Assembly (NCBI RefSeq): GCF_014842025.1
Contig: NZ_JACYUY010000037.1
Coordinates: 1 to 57,528, forward strand
Length of the DNA stretch: 57,528 nt
Reading direction: 5' to 3'
DNA from: Massilia sp. CFBP 13721
GTDB lineage: Bacteria > Pseudomonadota > Gammaproteobacteria > Burkholderiales > Burkholderiaceae_D
Under the pieces are notes generated by a model, which saw only the letters and a program-made list of their open reading frames with translations, was not told where the DNA came from and did no database searches. Shown here piece by piece: positions 57,060 to 57,528 of the stretch; the first letter of the stretch is position 1; each line of letters begins with the position of its first letter. A program made the translations under genes and the position numbers.

Positions 57060-57436
57060 TGGCGCCGATGAAAAAAGCGTTGGTCCTGTTCGCCCACGGC
57101 GCGCGCGCCGCCTCGTGGGCCGCACCCTTCGAGCGCCTGCGCGACCTGACGGCGGCGCGCCTGCCCGAGTGCGCGGTGCGCCTCGCCTTTCTCGAACTGA
57201 TGGAGCCGCGCTTGCCGCAGACGGTGGCCGAAATGGTGGCCGACGGTGTCGACGAGGTGACGATCGTGCCGGTGTTTTTGGGGCAGGGCGGGCATTTGCT
57301 GCGTGACTTGCCGCTGCTGGCGCAGGAGTTGCGGGCGGCGCATCCTGGCTTGCGCCTGACGGTTGCGGGCGCGGTCGGGGAAGACCCGGGCGTGCTGGCG
57401 GCGATGACGGACTATTGTGTCCGCTCGGTGGCGTAA
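57059..57436 (+). CDS. cbiX: Sirohydrochlorin chelatase CbiX, short form
   Basis: The protein has 125 residues from ATG 57059, overlapping the lptG stop by TAATG; ATG 57068 (MKKALVLFAHGAR) is an alternative. It is the short, single-domain type (CbiX-S/SirB-like). The metal-binding His residues are in LFAHGARAASW and FLGQGGHLLRDLP. It inserts a metal (cobalt or iron) into sirohydrochlorin for siroheme or cobalamin synthesis. Its coupling to lptFG is positional, with no known functional link. The downstream gap holds a broken repeat and the end of an insertion element. Confidence 0.9.
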   Translation: MAPMKKALVLFAHGARAASWAAPFERLRDLTAARLPECAVRLAFLELMEPRLPQTVAEMVADGVDEVTIVPVFLGQGGHLLRDLPLLAQELRAAHPGLRLTVAGAVGEDPGVLAAMTDYCVRSVA

Positions 57437-57460
57437 ATTCTCATCGAGACCGTTGCGTAA

Positions 57461-57528
57461 CGTAGGGTGTGTAAAGGCAAATTAGAAATGTCCGCTTTTG
57501 GCAAAGTTAAAATGTCCGCTTTCTAAAA
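57461..57528. mobile_element. Start of a probable insertion sequence inside a palindromic repeat (truncated by window edge)
   Basis: CGTAGGGTG (57461-57469) is the opening of the repeat family but does not continue as the other copies do. The sequence instead switches to TGTAAAGGCAAATTAG and then AT-rich DNA with two direct copies of AAATGTCCGCTTT (57486-57498 and 57510-57522, period 24). Multiple short terminal repeats starting after a TGT tip are a feature of IS21-like and some other IS ends. No transposase is visible before the edge. Confidence 0.55.

Overview
The window is GC-rich (most codon third positions are G or C) and reads as chromosomal DNA of an Oxalobacteraceae-type betaproteobacterium, closest in flavour to Massilia, Duganella or Janthinobacterium. 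The basis is the combination of PEP-CTERM surface proteins, a TIGR03790 protein, an AcnD/PrpF-type methylcitrate operon, a monomeric isocitrate dehydrogenase beside a dimeric one, and many short palindromic repeats of the CGTAGGGTGG...CCACGCG type. The genus is inference; no rRNA gene is present.

Left part (1-11.9 kb): the 3' end of a mannose-1-phosphate guanylyltransferase/isomerase gene, then an exported-protein island. It holds three PEP-CTERM proteins, a TIGR03790 protein, a large ExeM/NucH-type extracellular endonuclease preceded by a good Pho-box match, two small lipoproteins and a 1065-residue subtilase with a PA-domain insert. Next (11.9-21.6 kb) is an eleven-gene, mostly overlapping, co-directional secretion operon. 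It has GspG, GspF, GspE, four small PilM/N/O/P-like assembly proteins, a lipoprotein secretin with an N-terminal repeat region, and three further pseudopilin-like proteins. It is a type II/type IV pilus hybrid without recognisable canonical GspC/H/I/J/K or a prepilin peptidase.

Middle (21.6-41.9 kb): housekeeping genes murJ, rpsT, a DUF2243 membrane protein, monomeric NADP-isocitrate dehydrogenase, rluE, dimeric icd, a cold-shock protein, clpS-clpA, a tricorn-type protease, a two-gene transsulfuration operon (cystathionine beta-synthase plus a Cys/Met PLP enzyme) and a lipoprotein. The two unrelated isocitrate dehydrogenase genes carry nearly identical two-block upstream elements, which is the most striking regulatory observation here.

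Right part (40.2-57.5 kb): the propionate (2-methylcitrate) locus, with prpR divergent from prpB-prpC-acnD-prpF, a sigma-54 promoter and a GTTTCA-type operator array; a multi-PAS GGDEF/EAL protein; xthA; two small genes; pepA; and lptF-lptG-cbiX. The window ends just inside what looks like the terminus of an insertion sequence that has entered a palindromic repeat.

Palindromic repeat pairs lie at 23.7, 27.4, 32.9, 36.5 and 46.8 kb, always between genes and usually between convergent ones. No tRNA, rRNA, CRISPR array or complete transposase gene was seen.
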